Assembly (NCBI RefSeq): GCF_009184395.1
Contig: NZ_WEIC01000001.1
Location: 1,174,887 to 1,238,886, forward strand
Origin: Amylibacter sp. SFDW26
GTDB lineage: Bacteria > Pseudomonadota > Alphaproteobacteria > Rhodobacterales > Rhodobacteraceae
Direction of reading: 5' to 3'
DNA length: 64,000 nt
The notes under the pieces are model-generated. The model had not been told where the DNA came from, did no database searches, and saw only the letters and a list, made by a program, of their open reading frames with translations. Position 1 is the first letter of the stretch. Every line of letters begins with the position of its first letter. This document shows, one piece after another, positions 1-10,193 of this stretch. The position numbers were made by a program, and so were the translations under genes.

Positions 1-1189
1 ATGCTTTACGAAGGCGTGCATTCAACACAGGCGCTTCTGTACGTGGGTTTGTGCCGATCAATTGGATCATATCAGCGCTATCAATGTCTTCAATCGTAGC
101 GTTTCCAACATAAGCAGAACGATTACCTGTAGGCAGCTTTGCATCATCGACACGGCACTCAACGTTGCCGCCCATGCCTGTAACCAAAGTTTTCAACGCA
201 TACATTGCTTCAACAGGAGCTAAGTCACCAGCTACTGCAGCAACCTTCTTGCCTTTAACAGCCTCTGCAACTGCTTGGAATGCTTCACCCCAAGTTGCTG
301 GCTTCAGTTTGCCACCCTTACGCACATAAGGTTTATCTAATCGCTGACGGCGCAGACCATCCCAAACGAAGCGGGCTTTATCAGACAGCCATTCTTCGTT
401 CACGCCATCATGGTTGCGCGGCAAAATACGCATCACTTCGCGACCTTTGGTATCCACACGAATGTTCGAACCAAGTGCATCCATCACATCGATGGTTTCT
501 GTTTTCTTCAATTCCCAAGGGCGCGCAGAAAACGCGTAAGGCTTTGATGTTAAAGCACCAACTGGGCATAGATCAATGATATTACCTTGAAGCTCACTGT
601 CCAATGTTTGGTTTAGATAAGATGTAATCTCAGCATCTTCACCCCGACCCGTTTGACCCATTTGTGTAATGCCAGCAACTTCCGTGGTAAAACGCACGCA
701 ACGTGTACACGAAATACAACGCGTCATCGTTGTGGCCACCAATGGCCCCAAATCTAGATCTTCTGTTGCACGTTTTGCTTCGCGGAAACGACTGAAATCA
801 ACACCATAAGCCATAGCTTGGTCTTGTAGGTCGCATTCACCACCTTGGTCACAAATTGGACAATCAAGCGGGTGATTGATCAACAAGAACTCCATCACGC
901 CTTCACGCGCTTTTTTCACCATAGGTGACGTCGTTTTCACCTCTGGTGGCTGACCTTCTGGACCTGGACGCAAATCACGTACCTGCATCGCACAAGATGC
1001 TGCTGGTTTTGGTGGACCACCAACGACTTCGACCAAACACATGCGGCAATTACCAGCAATCGTCAGACGTTCATGGTAACAAAAACGCGGCACTTCGATA
1101 CCAGCCACTTCACAGGCTTGGATCAGTGTCATGGCACCTTCGACTTCGACTTCGGTTCCGTCGATGATGATTTTGCGTAGATCAGACAT
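1..1189 (-). CDS. nuoG: NADH-quinone oxidoreductase subunit G (partial)
   Basis: Iron-sulfur subunit of the peripheral arm of respiratory complex I, passing electrons from NADH/FMN toward quinone. The gene runs out of the left edge, so only about 396 N-terminal residues are present. The start is ATG at 1189, with a GGAG eight bases upstream inside the end of nuoF. Visible are the N-terminal [2Fe-2S] ferredoxin-like domain ([16 protein letters not shown] plus a later Cys in PAASC), the [14 protein letters not shown] cluster motif, the CISCTRC motif of the next [4Fe-4S] cluster, and the beginning of the molybdopterin-oxidoreductase-like domain. It is the last nuo gene in the window and follows nuoF by 5 bases. 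Confidence 0.97.
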   Translation of the reverse strand, partial: MSDLRKIIIDGTEVEVEGAMTLIQACEVAGIEVPRFCYHERLTIAGNCRMCLVEVVGGPPKPAASCAMQVRDLRPGPEGQPPEVKTTSPMVKKAREGVMEFLLINHPLDCPICDQGGECDLQDQAMAYGVDFSRFREAKRATEDLDLGPLVATTMTRCISCTRCVRFTTEVAGITQMGQTGRGEDAEITSYLNQTLDSELQGNIIDLCPVGALTSKPYAFSARPWELKKTETIDVMDALGSNIRVDTKGREVMRILPRNHDGVNEEWLSDKARFVWDGLRRQRLDKPYVRKGGKLKPATWGEAFQAVAEAVKGKKVAAVAGDLAPVEAMYALKTLVTGMGGNVECRVDDAKLPTGNRSAYVGNATIEDIDSADMIQLIGTNPRTEAPVLNARLRKA

Positions 1190-1194
1190 TCAGA

Positions 1195-2490
1195 TTACTC
1201 CGCAGCAACCGCAGAAACGCGGCCTGTTCTTTTGTGTTTAATACGGTCTTCGATTTCATCGCGGAAATGGCGGATCAAACCTTGGATCGGCCATGCAGCC
1301 GCATCACCCAACGCACAGATTGTGTGGCCTTCGACCTGTTTGGTCACATCCAGCAACATATCGATTTCTTCTGGCTCAGCTTCGCCCGTTACCAAACGAT
1401 CCATCACGCGCATCATCCAACCTGTACCTTCACGGCACGGCGTACATTGGCCACAGCTTTCGTGTTTGTAAAATTTAGACAAGCGCCAGATCGCTTTGAT
1501 CACATCTGTGTTTTGATCCATCACAATCACAGCTGCCGTTCCCAAACCAGAGCGCTGGTTGCGCAGCCAATCAAAATCCATGATCGCCTCGTCGCAGATA
1601 TCTGCAGGTAGCATCGGTACAGATGAACCGCCTGGAATAACCGCTTTTAGGTTTTTCCAGCCACCACGCACACCGCCACAGTGGCGGTCGAGCAATTCTT
1701 GTAATGGAATAGACATCGCTTCTTCCACAACACACGGGTTGTTCACATGACCAGAGATTGCAAACAATTTTGTACCCGCATTATTCTCTCGTCCAAAGCT
1801 AGAAAACCAATCTGCACCACGGCGCAGGATTGTTGGAACAACAGCAATAGACTCAACGTTATTCACAGTAGTAGGACAACCATACAAACCAGCACCTGCT
1901 GGAAATGGTGGCTTCATACGCGGCATACCTTTTTTGCCCTCAAGACTCTCCAGCAATGCTGTTTCTTCACCGCAAATATAGGCACCTGCTCCATGGTGTA
2001 GATATAGATCAAAATCCCAACCAGACTTAGCGGCATTTTTACCCAACATACCTTTATCATAGCACTCATCGATCGCTGCTTGCAGCGCTTCGCGTTCGCG
2101 AATAAATTCACCACGAATATAAATGTAACAGGCATGTGCTCCCATCGCGAAAGAGGCTATTAACGCACCTTCAATCAATGTGTGCGGATCATGGCGCATG
2201 ATTTCGCGATCTTTACATGTACCTGGCTCAGACTCATCAGCATTGATAACAAGATAAGCTGGACGGCCATCGCTTTCTTTTGGCATAAAAGACCATTTCA
2301 AGCCCGTAGGAAAACCCGCTCCACCACGCCCACGAAGTCCAGATTTTTTCATCTCATCGACGATCCAATCACGGCCATTCTTGATAAATTTCGCAGTTCC
2401 ATCCCAATGGCCACGCTTCTTGGCGCCTGCCAAAGAGCGGTCATGCTGACCATATAGATTTGTAAAGATACGATCCTTATCTGCGAGCAT
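1195..2490 (-). CDS. nuoF: NADH-quinone oxidoreductase subunit F (51 kDa, NADH/FMN subunit)
   Basis: Binds NADH and FMN and is the electron entry point of complex I on the cytoplasmic side. At 431 residues it has the normal family length. The glycine-rich FMN/NADH loop [10 protein letters not shown] lies at about residues 54-63. The [4Fe-4S] N3 ligands are visible as [11 protein letters not shown] (Cys346, Cys349, Cys352) and Cys392 in [13 protein letters not shown] start with AAGGAAG upstream. It sits between the DUF5337 gene and nuoG in the tightly packed minus-strand nuo operon. Confidence 0.98.
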   Translation of the reverse strand: MLADKDRIFTNLYGQHDRSLAGAKKRGHWDGTAKFIKNGRDWIVDEMKKSGLRGRGGAGFPTGLKWSFMPKESDGRPAYLVINADESEPGTCKDREIMRHDPHTLIEGALIASFAMGAHACYIYIRGEFIREREALQAAIDECYDKGMLGKNAAKSGWDFDLYLHHGAGAYICGEETALLESLEGKKGMPRMKPPFPAGAGLYGCPTTVNNVESIAVVPTILRRGADWFSSFGRENNAGTKLFAISGHVNNPCVVEEAMSIPLQELLDRHCGGVRGGWKNLKAVIPGGSSVPMLPADICDEAIMDFDWLRNQRSGLGTAAVIVMDQNTDVIKAIWRLSKFYKHESCGQCTPCREGTGWMMRVMDRLVTGEAEPEEIDMLLDVTKQVEGHTICALGDAAAWPIQGLIRHFRDEIEDRIKHKRTGRVSAVAAE

Positions 2491-2502
2491 ATCTGTCTTC
2501 CT

Positions 2503-2715
2503 TTATCCGCGGCCTGATTTCCAGACCTGAAACAATACAACCAACGCCCAAAACAGCGCGGCAAGTGCAGCGAAATCGAACAAGAACGCATAGCGTACAG
2601 GCAGTCCGATCATTCCGCCAATCCAAGAGGCCCCCATCCAAGCTACAATCGCCACCAAAATGACGATCGAAGCAACCCGCGCCTTTTGGCGCTTTGGATC
2701 AGGTAAAGGGGCCAC
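2503..2715 (-). CDS. DUF5337-like small membrane protein of the nuo operon
   Basis: A 70-residue protein with a short basic N-terminus (LPDPKRQKAR) and two hydrophobic segments at about residues 14-36 and 42-64, so probably a two-helix inner-membrane protein. It resembles the DUF5337 proteins found beside nuoF in Rhodobacteraceae; that match is from memory of the family. The start is GTG at 2715, preceded by AGGGA at about seven bases, a good ribosome binding site. No catalytic motif is visible. Its fixed place between the HhH protein and nuoF suggests a complex I accessory or assembly role, which is inference. Confidence 0.85.
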   Translation of the reverse strand: MAPLPDPKRQKARVASIVILVAIVAWMGASWIGGMIGLPVRYAFLFDFAALAALFWALVVLFQVWKSGRG

Positions 2716-2738
2716 TTAGTTATCCCTTCTTCAGCGTC

Positions 2739-3602
2739 CTACTTACGCTTCTTCTTTGAAAATTCTGTGTCGCCACCTTTGGCTAGAACTTTCGCTTGCT
2801 TCATCCAATTGTCGCGTTCGATGCGACCTTTGAATTTCAGTTGGTCATCTACTTTCTTGATGTCCGCTTTTTTCCAAACAGCAACCTGTTCGTATTTATA
2901 AACGCCGATATCGTTCAAGGTTTTCTCCAACTTAGGACCAACGCCAGAGATCAACTTAAGATCATCCACTTTTGCTGGTGCCTTCGTATAGAATTTAGCT
3001 GGTGACGCTTTTTTCGCCGCTGCAGGCTTAGCCGCCGCTTTTGCTTTTGGCGCAGCTTTTGCTGCTACAGGTTTTTTAGCCGCTGCAGTTTTTGTTTTGG
3101 CAGTCGACGTGGACTTAGCTGCAGTTTTCTTTGCAGGAGCCGCTTTTTTCGCCGCTGGCTTCTTCGCCGTTGCAGGTTTAGCCGCCGCTTTTGCCTTAGG
3201 CGCAGCTTTTGCTGCTGCAGGCTTTTTAGCCGCTGCAGTTTTTGTTTTGGCAGTCGACGTGGACTTAGCTGCAGTTTTCTTTGCAGGAGCCGCTTTTTTC
3301 GCCGCTGGCTTTTCCGCAGCCGCTGATGTCGCAGCAGTTGCTGTTGCAACAGCACCCGCACCTACAGCCGCTGCTGCAGTTGTTGACGAAACAGTTGATG
3401 ATGCATCATCCGCACAGAACATACCTTTTAAAATCCAGCCAGCTAGAAGCATTGCTATCAATCCAATAACAGCTGCAAGCAATCCATGTATACTAACCCA
3501 GTGAATCAATGCTGCTGCTACGAAAATTCCCAAAGCAAATGCCAACAACCAACACACGATAGAACATGTGGTAAGGCCGTTGGATGAGTTATTATCAGTC
3601 AT
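2739..3602 (-). CDS. Lys/Ala-rich membrane protein with C-terminal helix-hairpin-helix domain
   Basis: 287 residues in three parts. Two hydrophobic helices span about residues 12-60. A histone-H1-like Lys/Ala/Pro linker spans about 85-205, built from two near-identical 50-residue units (KKTAAKSTSTAKTKTAAAKK occurs twice). A compact C-terminal domain (DDLKLISGVGPKLEKTLNDI onward) has the GVGPKLE helix-hairpin-helix signature. In many roseobacters a similar HhH domain is fused to the end of NuoE (family memory); here it is a separate gene following nuoE by 44 bases. The start is supported by GGAG six bases upstream. Function is unknown; it could anchor or contact the complex I peripheral arm, or bind nucleic acid through the basic linker. 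Operon membership is clear, the role is not. Confidence 0.85.
   Translation of the reverse strand: MTDNNSSNGLTTCSIVCWLLAFALGIFVAAALIHWVSIHGLLAAVIGLIAMLLAGWILKGMFCADDASSTVSSTTAAAAVGAGAVATATAATSAAAEKPAAKKAAPAKKTAAKSTSTAKTKTAAAKKPAAAKAAPKAKAAAKPATAKKPAAKKAAPAKKTAAKSTSTAKTKTAAAKKPVAAKAAPKAKAAAKPAAAKKASPAKFYTKAPAKVDDLKLISGVGPKLEKTLNDIGVYKYEQVAVWKKADIKKVDDQLKFKGRIERDNWMKQAKVLAKGGDTEFSKKKRK
3013..3310. repeat. Tandem 150-bp direct repeat inside the HhH gene
   Basis: Two copies with an exact 150-base (50-codon) period. Positions 3031-3160 and 3181-3310 match base for base except for about four substitutions near 3045-3072 / 3195-3222. The repeat preserves reading frame and encodes the Lys/Ala/Pro linker, so copy number can change the linker length without a frameshift. 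The near identity at synonymous positions indicates a recent duplication or ongoing homogenisation. Confidence 0.93.
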
Positions 3603-3646
3603 TATAGTCTCCCCTTATAAAGGCCAGCAGAGCTCTTGCTGGCAAA

Positions 3647-4369
3647 TCATTTCGCGGCAGTTGTCTTCCGCGGTTTCAGTACTGGAACTTCATCCCCTTG
3701 GATACGTTTTACCGTATCTCCATAGTCTAACGCTAAGGTTGCTGAAGCATTGTTGGCGTATTTGCCAGAATCCATGTCTTTGAGAGTGGTCACACCACCC
3801 AATGGCTCCGCCGCATAGCGACCGTTTTGCGGACCAGGTGTTGGCACCTTTCCATCCGCAAAGTCTGCGATGATCTGTGTAAACGTCTCCACAGTCAAAT
3901 CTTCATAGAAATCTTTCCCGATTTGGGCCATCGGTGCATTTGTACATGCGCCCAAACATTCAACTTCTTCCCAGCTGAATTTGCCGTCTTCGGATATTTG
4001 GTGAGGGTTCGGCGCGATCTTATCTTTACATACACCGATCAAATCTTCTGCACCGCAGATCATGCAGGATGTTGTGCCACATACTTGGATGTGCGCCACT
4101 GTTCCCACTGGTTGCAATTGGAACATGAAATAGAACGTCGCAACTTCTAAAACACGGATATAGGCCATGCCTAGCATATCAGCCACATACTCAATGGCTG
4201 GCTTAGACAACCAACCTTCTTGTTCTTGAGCACGCCAAAGCAGCGGAATAACACCAGAGGCTTGACGGCCTTCTGGGAATTTCTTCAACTGAGCTTGCGC
4301 CCATTTCTGGTTCGCAGCTGTGAATTCAAAGCTGTCAGGTTGTGTATGATGTAAACGACGCAATGACAT
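3647..4369 (-). CDS. nuoE: NADH-quinone oxidoreductase subunit E (24 kDa, [2Fe-2S])
   Basis: Carries the N1a [2Fe-2S] cluster and partners NuoF in the NADH dehydrogenase module. I place the start at the ATG at 4369 ([10 protein letters not shown]), which overlaps the upstream stop codon as TAATG; the frame also opens with a TTG at 4378. The protein is then 240 residues. Thioredoxin-like fold with cluster ligands in QVCGTTSC (about Cys97, Cys102) and ECLGAC (about Cys138, Cys142). The C-terminus (KPRKTTAAK) ends just after the core and lacks the fused HhH tail seen in many relatives; that domain is the next gene. Confidence 0.97.
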   Translation of the reverse strand: MSLRRLHHTQPDSFEFTAANQKWAQAQLKKFPEGRQASGVIPLLWRAQEQEGWLSKPAIEYVADMLGMAYIRVLEVATFYFMFQLQPVGTVAHIQVCGTTSCMICGAEDLIGVCKDKIAPNPHQISEDGKFSWEEVECLGACTNAPMAQIGKDFYEDLTVETFTQIIADFADGKVPTPGPQNGRYAAEPLGGVTTLKDMDSGKYANNASATLALDYGDTVKRIQGDEVPVLKPRKTTAAK

Positions 4370-4692
4370 TATTTGCAAAATCCTGATTTGATAACCAAGC
4401 TATCGCCCTGAAGCATAGCTTGTGAATGTTTGGAAAGACCTGTCAAAACATTGTTGATGGCTTTTTTAGATTTGATGCTGCGCTTATCAAACTCATTTTT
4501 CCAGTCTGCTTTTGACAATGTGCAATTCGTAGCAGCAGCTACCGCTCCCAACTCTTTTGCAAATTTTGGGTAGCCTTTATTCTTTGCCACACGCTTGCTG
4601 GTGAATTTTGAATCTAAATTCGTAATTTCCGCCAAAGCGGCTACGGGGCTGAATGAGATCAGAGCGATCGCAGTCAATGTAACAAATCTCAT
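4369..4692 (-). CDS. Small exported protein inserted between nuoD and nuoE
   Basis: 107 residues with a clear Sec signal peptide ([22 protein letters not shown], cleavage probably after ALA). The mature part is basic, of about 86 residues, with two cysteines (NCTLSK and the C-terminal GFCK) that could form a disulfide in the periplasm. I recognise no family. Its start overlaps the nuoD stop (ATGA) and its stop overlaps the nuoE start (TAATG), so it is translationally coupled on both sides and surely co-expressed with complex I. Role unknown; an assembly or periplasmic-side accessory factor is possible. Confidence 0.85.
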   Translation of the reverse strand: MRFVTLTAIALISFSPVAALAEITNLDSKFTSKRVAKNKGYPKFAKELGAVAAATNCTLSKADWKNEFDKRSIKSKKAINNVLTGLSKHSQAMLQGDSLVIKSGFCK

Positions 4693-5900
4693 CGATCAAT
4701 CTCCCCAAAAACAACGTCCATGGTACCAATAATGGCTGCAACGTCAGCCAATTGGTGGCCTTTGCAAATATGATCCATCGCTTGCAGGTGCAAATATCCT
4801 GGCGCACGAATTTTGGTTTTATATGGTTTGTTTGTGCCGTCAGAAACAAGATAAACACCAAACTCACCTTTTGGTGCTTCCACAGCAGCATAAACTTCGC
4901 CCTCTGGAACGTGGAAGCCTTCGGTGTAAAGTTTGAAGTGGTGGATCAAAGCTTCCATCGAAGTCTTCATATCACCACGTGATGGCGGTGTTAATTTACC
5001 ACGTGCTAAAACGTCACCCGTTGAGGCTTCTAATTTCTGGATCGCCTGTTGCATAATGCTCAAGCTTTCGCGCATTTCCTGCATACGGCATAGGTAACGA
5101 TCATAGCAGTCGCCATTTGTACCGACAGGAATTTGGAAATCAAACTCGTCATAGCATTCATATGGCTGCGCACGACGCAAATCCCATGCCATTCCAGAAC
5201 CGCGCACCATCACACCAGAGAAACCCCAATCAAGGGCTTCTTGTTCCGAAATCACAGCGATATCAACGTTACGCTGCTTAAAGATGCGGTTTTCAGTCAA
5301 CAGACCGTCGATATCTGCAAGCACCTCTGGGAATTCCAAAGTCCATTGCATGATGTCATCAAGCAAATCCTGCGGCAGGTCTTGGTGAACACCACCCGGG
5401 CGGAAGTATGCTGCGTGTAAACGCGCACCACAGGCACGCTCGTAGAACACCATCAGTTTTTCACGCTCTTCAAAGCCCCAAAGCGGCGGCGTAAGCGCAC
5501 CAACATCCAAAGCTTGTGTTGTGATGTTTAGAAGATGATTTAGAATGCGGCCGATTTCAGAATATAGAACACGGATCAAAGAGGCACGACGCGGCACCTC
5601 TACACCTGTTAGTTTTTCGATCGCCAAACACCAAGCATGTTCTTGGTTCATCGGAGCCACATAATCAAGGCGGTCAAAGTATGGAAGGTTTTGCAGATAT
5701 GTTCTGCTTTCCATCAGTTTTTCTGTACCGCGGTGCAGCAGGCCAATATGCGGATCGCAACGCTCTACCAGCTCGCCATCCAACTCCAACACCAAGCGCA
5801 AAACACCGTGTGCCGCAGGGTGTTGCGGACCGAAGTTGATGTTGAAATTACGAATACGTTGTTCGCCCGTTTTCGCATCATTAAATTGAGAGCCGTCCAT
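4689..5900 (-). CDS. nuoD: NADH-quinone oxidoreductase subunit D (49 kDa)
   Basis: Forms the quinone-binding pocket with NuoB at the junction of peripheral and membrane arms. 403 residues, normal length for a stand-alone NuoD. Recognisable stretches include [20 protein letters not shown] near the N-terminus (the quinone-site His region), [12 protein letters not shown], and a C-terminus ending in [12 protein letters not shown] as in the family. The ATG at 5900 overlaps the stop of a 35-residue ORF (TAATG), and its own stop overlaps the next start. Confidence 0.98.
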   Translation of the reverse strand: MDGSQFNDAKTGEQRIRNFNINFGPQHPAAHGVLRLVLELDGELVERCDPHIGLLHRGTEKLMESRTYLQNLPYFDRLDYVAPMNQEHAWCLAIEKLTGVEVPRRASLIRVLYSEIGRILNHLLNITTQALDVGALTPPLWGFEEREKLMVFYERACGARLHAAYFRPGGVHQDLPQDLLDDIMQWTLEFPEVLADIDGLLTENRIFKQRNVDIAVISEQEALDWGFSGVMVRGSGMAWDLRRAQPYECYDEFDFQIPVGTNGDCYDRYLCRMQEMRESLSIMQQAIQKLEASTGDVLARGKLTPPSRGDMKTSMEALIHHFKLYTEGFHVPEGEVYAAVEAPKGEFGVYLVSDGTNKPYKTKIRAPGYLHLQAMDHICKGHQLADVAAIIGTMDVVFGEIDR

Positions 5901-6007
5901 TATTTACGATCCTCCGCACGAACCACTGCACGTTTTGCAGCTTTCTTGTTGCGCAATGCAGTAGCGAACAATGCTGTTGCCGCCAATATAAAAGCAATTA
6001 CTTCCAT
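5900..6007 (-). CDS. 35-residue small membrane protein between nuoC and nuoD
   Basis: A short reading frame that exactly fills the nuoC-nuoD gap. It starts at ATG 6007, overlapping the nuoC stop by one base (TGATG), and ends with TAA sharing a base with the nuoD start (TAATG). The product begins [20 protein letters not shown], one hydrophobic helix of about 17 residues, followed by a strongly basic tail (KKAAKRAVV) ending RAEDRK: a single-pass topology with a positive cytoplasmic end. The seamless coupling on both sides is the evidence that it is translated. The nuo cluster of Rhodobacter capsulatus is known to hold several unidentified frames between nuo genes. No function can be assigned. 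Confidence 0.75.
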   Translation of the reverse strand: MEVIAFILAATALFATALRNKKAAKRAVVRAEDRK

Positions 6008-6618
6008 CACTTCGCCCCTTCTGCATTTTCATCACCTGGTAAGATGTATTCTGCACCTTCCCACGGGGACATAAAATCAAACTGACGGTATTCCTGCACA
6101 AGGGATACAGGCTCATAAACTACGCGTTTTTCCGCTTCGTCATAACGACACTCTGTATATCCCGTTGTTGGGAAATCCTTGCGTAATGGATATCCGCGGA
6201 AACCATAATCTGTCAGGATACGACGTAAATCTGGATGACCCGAGAACATGATACCGTACATGTCAAACACTTCGCGTTCGAACCAATTCGCCGCTGGGAA
6301 TGGCTCCGTTACTGTTGGCACAACTTCATCCTCTGCCACAGACGCTTTTACGCGGATGCGGTGATTCATATACATAGACAAGAAATGGTACACCATTTCA
6401 AACCGCTTTGCGTTCGATGGGTAATCAATTGCAGTAATGTCAATCAAAGTCGAAAACTTGCAGCTACGATCTGATTTAAGGAACTCCAGAAAGTCCGGCA
6501 ATGAAGACGGTGCAACCTCAACAACAAGCTCGCCCAAATCATTTACAAACCAACCCAAAACCGCAGCAGATTGTTTGCTTTCGATCAACGTGCCTAGATC
6601 TTGCATTTCTTGTGACAT
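6007..6618 (-). CDS. nuoC: NADH-quinone oxidoreductase subunit C (30 kDa)
   Basis: Peripheral-arm subunit that packs against NuoD. 203 residues, with the family signature around [20 protein letters not shown] and the following [18 protein letters not shown]. The start is ATG at 6618, six bases after the nuoB stop. The end overlaps the start of the small 35-residue gene. Confidence 0.98.
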   Translation of the reverse strand: MSQEMQDLGTLIESKQSAAVLGWFVNDLGELVVEVAPSSLPDFLEFLKSDRSCKFSTLIDITAIDYPSNAKRFEMVYHFLSMYMNHRIRVKASVAEDEVVPTVTEPFPAANWFEREVFDMYGIMFSGHPDLRRILTDYGFRGYPLRKDFPTTGYTECRYDEAEKRVVYEPVSLVQEYRQFDFMSPWEGAEYILPGDENAEGAK

Positions 6619-6624
6619 ACGCGC

Positions 6625-7514
<890 letters not shown>

Positions 7515-7556
7515 GACGACTCCCTTAACGTTTGCTATATGGCTACATTCGTAACA

Positions 7557-7585
7557 GGTTTACCCTTGCCCAATAGCAAGGTCAA
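7557..7585 (-). promoter_or_regulatory. Candidate nuo operon promoter
   Basis: On the minus strand a TTGACC (-35, 7585-7580) is followed after exactly 17 bases by TAAACC (7562-7557), about 40 bases upstream of the nuoA start. The -35 is near consensus and the -10 is poor, which is common in alphaproteobacteria. The remaining 7586-7701 is AT-rich with no gene seen. Confidence 0.35.
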
Positions 7586-7701
7586 CAGAAGGTCGCGTTT
7601 TTGAGACTTTTTAAGTCGCAAAATCATCGCTTATTTTACGTTAGCGAATAACATTCGAAGTTACTTCTAAAAAAATACAATTAAACGTTAGTTTCTACAC
7701 C

Positions 7702-8136
7702 TTAGTGTCCACACCAACCTTGCCTTTTTCCACCTTGATAAGAGCGCGCCAAATCACTTGCAATCATATGGGATGCAACGTCCCTTCCATCTACAGAAAG
7801 GATAACTAGATCACGGCCATATTTATCAAGTTTTGTTTTTTGTATTTCAATTTTATCTGCGAACCACATTGCCCAACGCAATGCCCATGCAGCGCGATTG
7901 GCTTTGATATATTCTGCGATGCATTGTGCATTTTTTTCAGGTGCATCGTATCCTAAGATACGTGCGCTTTTATAATCGCCATCTTCGCAATCTAGTTTAA
8001 CAGTATCCCCATCAACGACCATTACGACACTGCATGCTCCTTCGGATTTCATATATCCATTCACTGCGTCCAAAAGCGGGGGAATAAATAGCAACATCGC
8101 AACACATAATAAAAGAAGATTAGATTTAGATCGCAT
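7702..8136 (-). CDS. Thermonuclease (SNase)-family protein with N-terminal signal/anchor
   Basis: 144 residues. An N-terminal hydrophobic segment (NLLLLCVAMLLFIPPLLDAV) should export or anchor it. It is followed by a staphylococcal-nuclease fold with the core signatures VVDGDTVKL (metal-binding Asp), RILGYDAPE (with the catalytic Arg region) and LDKYGRDLV. It probably cleaves nucleic acids outside the cytoplasm. Its start is four bases after the stop of the DegT-family gene, so the two are probably co-transcribed. Shorter than classical SNases but with the central motifs intact. Confidence 0.85.
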   Translation of the reverse strand: MRSKSNLLLLCVAMLLFIPPLLDAVNGYMKSEGACSVVMVVDGDTVKLDCEDGDYKSARILGYDAPEKNAQCIAEYIKANRAAWALRWAMWFADKIEIQKTKLDKYGRDLVILSVDGRDVASHMIASDLARSYQGGKRQGWCGH

Positions 8137-8139
8137 ACC

Positions 8140-9342
8140 TTATGCAGCAGCTTGATATACCGCGCCAACCTCTTCACGTATAATCGCGGCAAGTGTGTCG
8201 CAATCTTCCAAACTGAATGTAAGCGGCAAACGCATATCCATAAGACCAGACAACACACGATCTGTTTGTGGCAATTCATGTGCCTCCACATACCGCCAAC
8301 TGTCGTGGCGCGATGTAAAGCCAACAGGTTTATCCGCACCGAACCATTTCAATTCCACACCACGGTTTGCACAGCGTTGTTGAACATCGTGCACTTTGGC
8401 AGCATCCCAATCTGGCAAAGTGAATTGAAAGGATGAGGCCACAAAATATTCTTCCTTAGGGCGTGGTATCAATCGAAGACCAGCAACGCTTTGCAAGCCC
8501 TCTTCCATTCGGGCATAGCGTTCATTCCATCTTTTACCCTGCTCATCGAGTTGGGCAAGTTGCGGGCGCAAAATTGCTGCGCGTAAATTATCCATACGAC
8601 CAGAACAATTCGGAGTATCCAATCGGACATCCGCAAATGCTTCAGCCGGTGCACCCGCAGCGTGCGCACCATACAACATATATGACCCAGACAGCATAGT
8701 AGCTCGCGCCATCACTTCAGCATCATCCGTGATCAGCAAACCACCCTCGCCCGAATTGATGTGTTTAAAGGTTTGCGTTGAATAGCACCCAATCAGACCA
8801 TGGCGCCCACTTGGCGTACCATTCCAGTTCGCACCCATCGTATGTGCACAGTCTTCGATCACGATAACATTTGCCGTATTACAGATTGCCATCAATGCAT
8901 CCATATCAACAATATGACCACGCATATGGCTAAGCATCAAAAATTTAGCACCACTTTCATCGATCTTTTTATGCAAGTCATCCAAATCCATCACAAGGTC
9001 TTCGGTAACTTCTACAAAGATAGGAACACCGCCTGCATTGGCAATCGCACCTGGAACTGGAGCAAGCGTGAAAGCATTGGTCATTACTTTATCACCAGCC
9101 GCCATACCTGCAGCGCGCAACCCAGCAGCCAGAGCATACCCACCAGAGGCAACCGCTAGGCAATACTTGGAACCTGTGTACGCAGCATATTCTGTTTCAA
9201 GCAAAGAGGTTTCAGCGATCTCCCCTTCCACAACATTATAACGGTGTAAACGACCGTGTTTTAAAACAGCCAATGCAGCCTCAATGCCTGCATCAGGGAT
9301 TGATTCTTGCTGGGTAAAATTGCCTGTAAACTTATATGCCAT
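8140..9342 (-). CDS. DegT/DnrJ/EryC1/StrS-family PLP-dependent aminotransferase
   Basis: 400 residues, type I PLP fold of the sugar aminotransferase class. Visible are the cofactor pocket VIEDCAHTMGA (Asp that pairs with the pyridine nitrogen) and the Schiff-base Lys in the CYSTQTFKHINSGEGG motif. I choose ATG at 9342 because GGAG then lies seven bases upstream; a GTG one codon earlier is possible. Its substrate is not evident; there are no nucleotide-sugar synthesis genes beside it. It lies between gph and a secreted nuclease on the same strand. Confidence 0.88.
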   Translation of the reverse strand: MAYKFTGNFTQQESIPDAGIEAALAVLKHGRLHRYNVVEGEIAETSLLETEYAAYTGSKYCLAVASGGYALAAGLRAAGMAAGDKVMTNAFTLAPVPGAIANAGGVPIFVEVTEDLVMDLDDLHKKIDESGAKFLMLSHMRGHIVDMDALMAICNTANVIVIEDCAHTMGANWNGTPSGRHGLIGCYSTQTFKHINSGEGGLLITDDAEVMARATMLSGSYMLYGAHAAGAPAEAFADVRLDTPNCSGRMDNLRAAILRPQLAQLDEQGKRWNERYARMEEGLQSVAGLRLIPRPKEEYFVASSFQFTLPDWDAAKVHDVQQRCANRGVELKWFGADKPVGFTSRHDSWRYVEAHELPQTDRVLSGLMDMRLPLTFSLEDCDTLAAIIREEVGAVYQAAA

Positions 9343-9390
9343 CACAACACTCCTTCGTTACTCACTATTAAGAACAACCAAACAAAAGGG

Positions 9391-10059
9391 TCAATTCGGA
9401 ATCATAACTTTCAGGATATCGGGAAGATCATTGTAGTGATCCAACAAACCTTCGGGCTCTAATTCAGTTACATCACGCCCATCTGGGCCAAATGTCACAA
9501 GAATACATGATACCCATGCATTTTTGGCCGCATTACGGTCTGTAGCGGTATCACCAATCAAAACAGATTTTGACGGATTGCCACCTAATTCTTTAATAGT
9601 TCCCAAAAGATGTCCCGCATCTGGTTTTCGCACAGGCAATGTATCAGCCCCTAACAAAGCACCAAAATAATGACGTATTCCCAAACGAGTAATCAGTTTT
9701 TCTGCCAATGCTTCTGGTTTATTCGTACATATGCCCAGCGCATATCCTTGCAATGTTAATTCTTTTAGGCAGGTTTCCGCCCCATCGTATAAGAATGTAT
9801 GATCATCAATATTTTGATCATAGACTTCTAGTAGGCGGTTATAGTTCTCAACCATAAGTTCTTCGGATGGCTCCACACCCAAACGAGAGAACCCGAGATT
9901 TAACATCGCACGCCCTCCCTTAAGAGCTGTTCCTGCATCAGTTTCAGTCTTTAATTGTGGCTTTTCGCCCATTTTCACAAAACAAGCATTTGCTGCTGCC
10001 AGCAAATCACCGCTTGTATCTGCTAATGTACCATCTAAATCAAAGATAACTGATTTCAT
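9391..10059 (-). CDS. gph: HAD-family phosphatase, probable phosphoglycolate phosphatase
   Basis: 222 residues from ATG 10059, chosen for the GGGAG six bases upstream; an in-frame upstream start would add eleven non-conserved residues. HAD motifs: FDLDGTLADT (nucleophile and acid Asp), GICTNKPEAL (motif II Thr region), RKPDAG (motif III Lys) and LIGDTATDRNAA (motif IV acids), with an alpha-helical cap as in subfamily IA. Phosphoglycolate removal is the usual role of such proteins, but a related sugar phosphate is possible. It is divergent from glmU, an arrangement I associate with Rhodobacteraceae. Confidence 0.85.
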   Translation of the reverse strand: MKSVIFDLDGTLADTSGDLLAAANACFVKMGEKPQLKTETDAGTALKGGRAMLNLGFSRLGVEPSEELMVENYNRLLEVYDQNIDDHTFLYDGAETCLKELTLQGYALGICTNKPEALAEKLITRLGIRHYFGALLGADTLPVRKPDAGHLLGTIKELGGNPSKSVLIGDTATDRNAAKNAWVSCILVTFGPDGRDVTELEPEGLLDHYNDLPDILKVMIPN

Positions 10060-10193
10060 TCCAATCTCCCTATTATTTATAGGCTTTGCCACAGACCGTA
10101 ACGAAGTGAAAGACTTCTTGAGCAGCTACCCCCTTTTGTTGTGCGATAATCTTTCGTAGAAGGCATGGAATATTAAATTTATTAGAGGCATCA

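Noticed and set aside
3097..3504. Long plus-strand open frame opposite the Lys/Ala-rich gene
   Set aside because: It is the mirror of the low-complexity GC-rich repeats (Ala/Phe runs), has no ribosome binding site and lies fully within the clear minus-strand gene.
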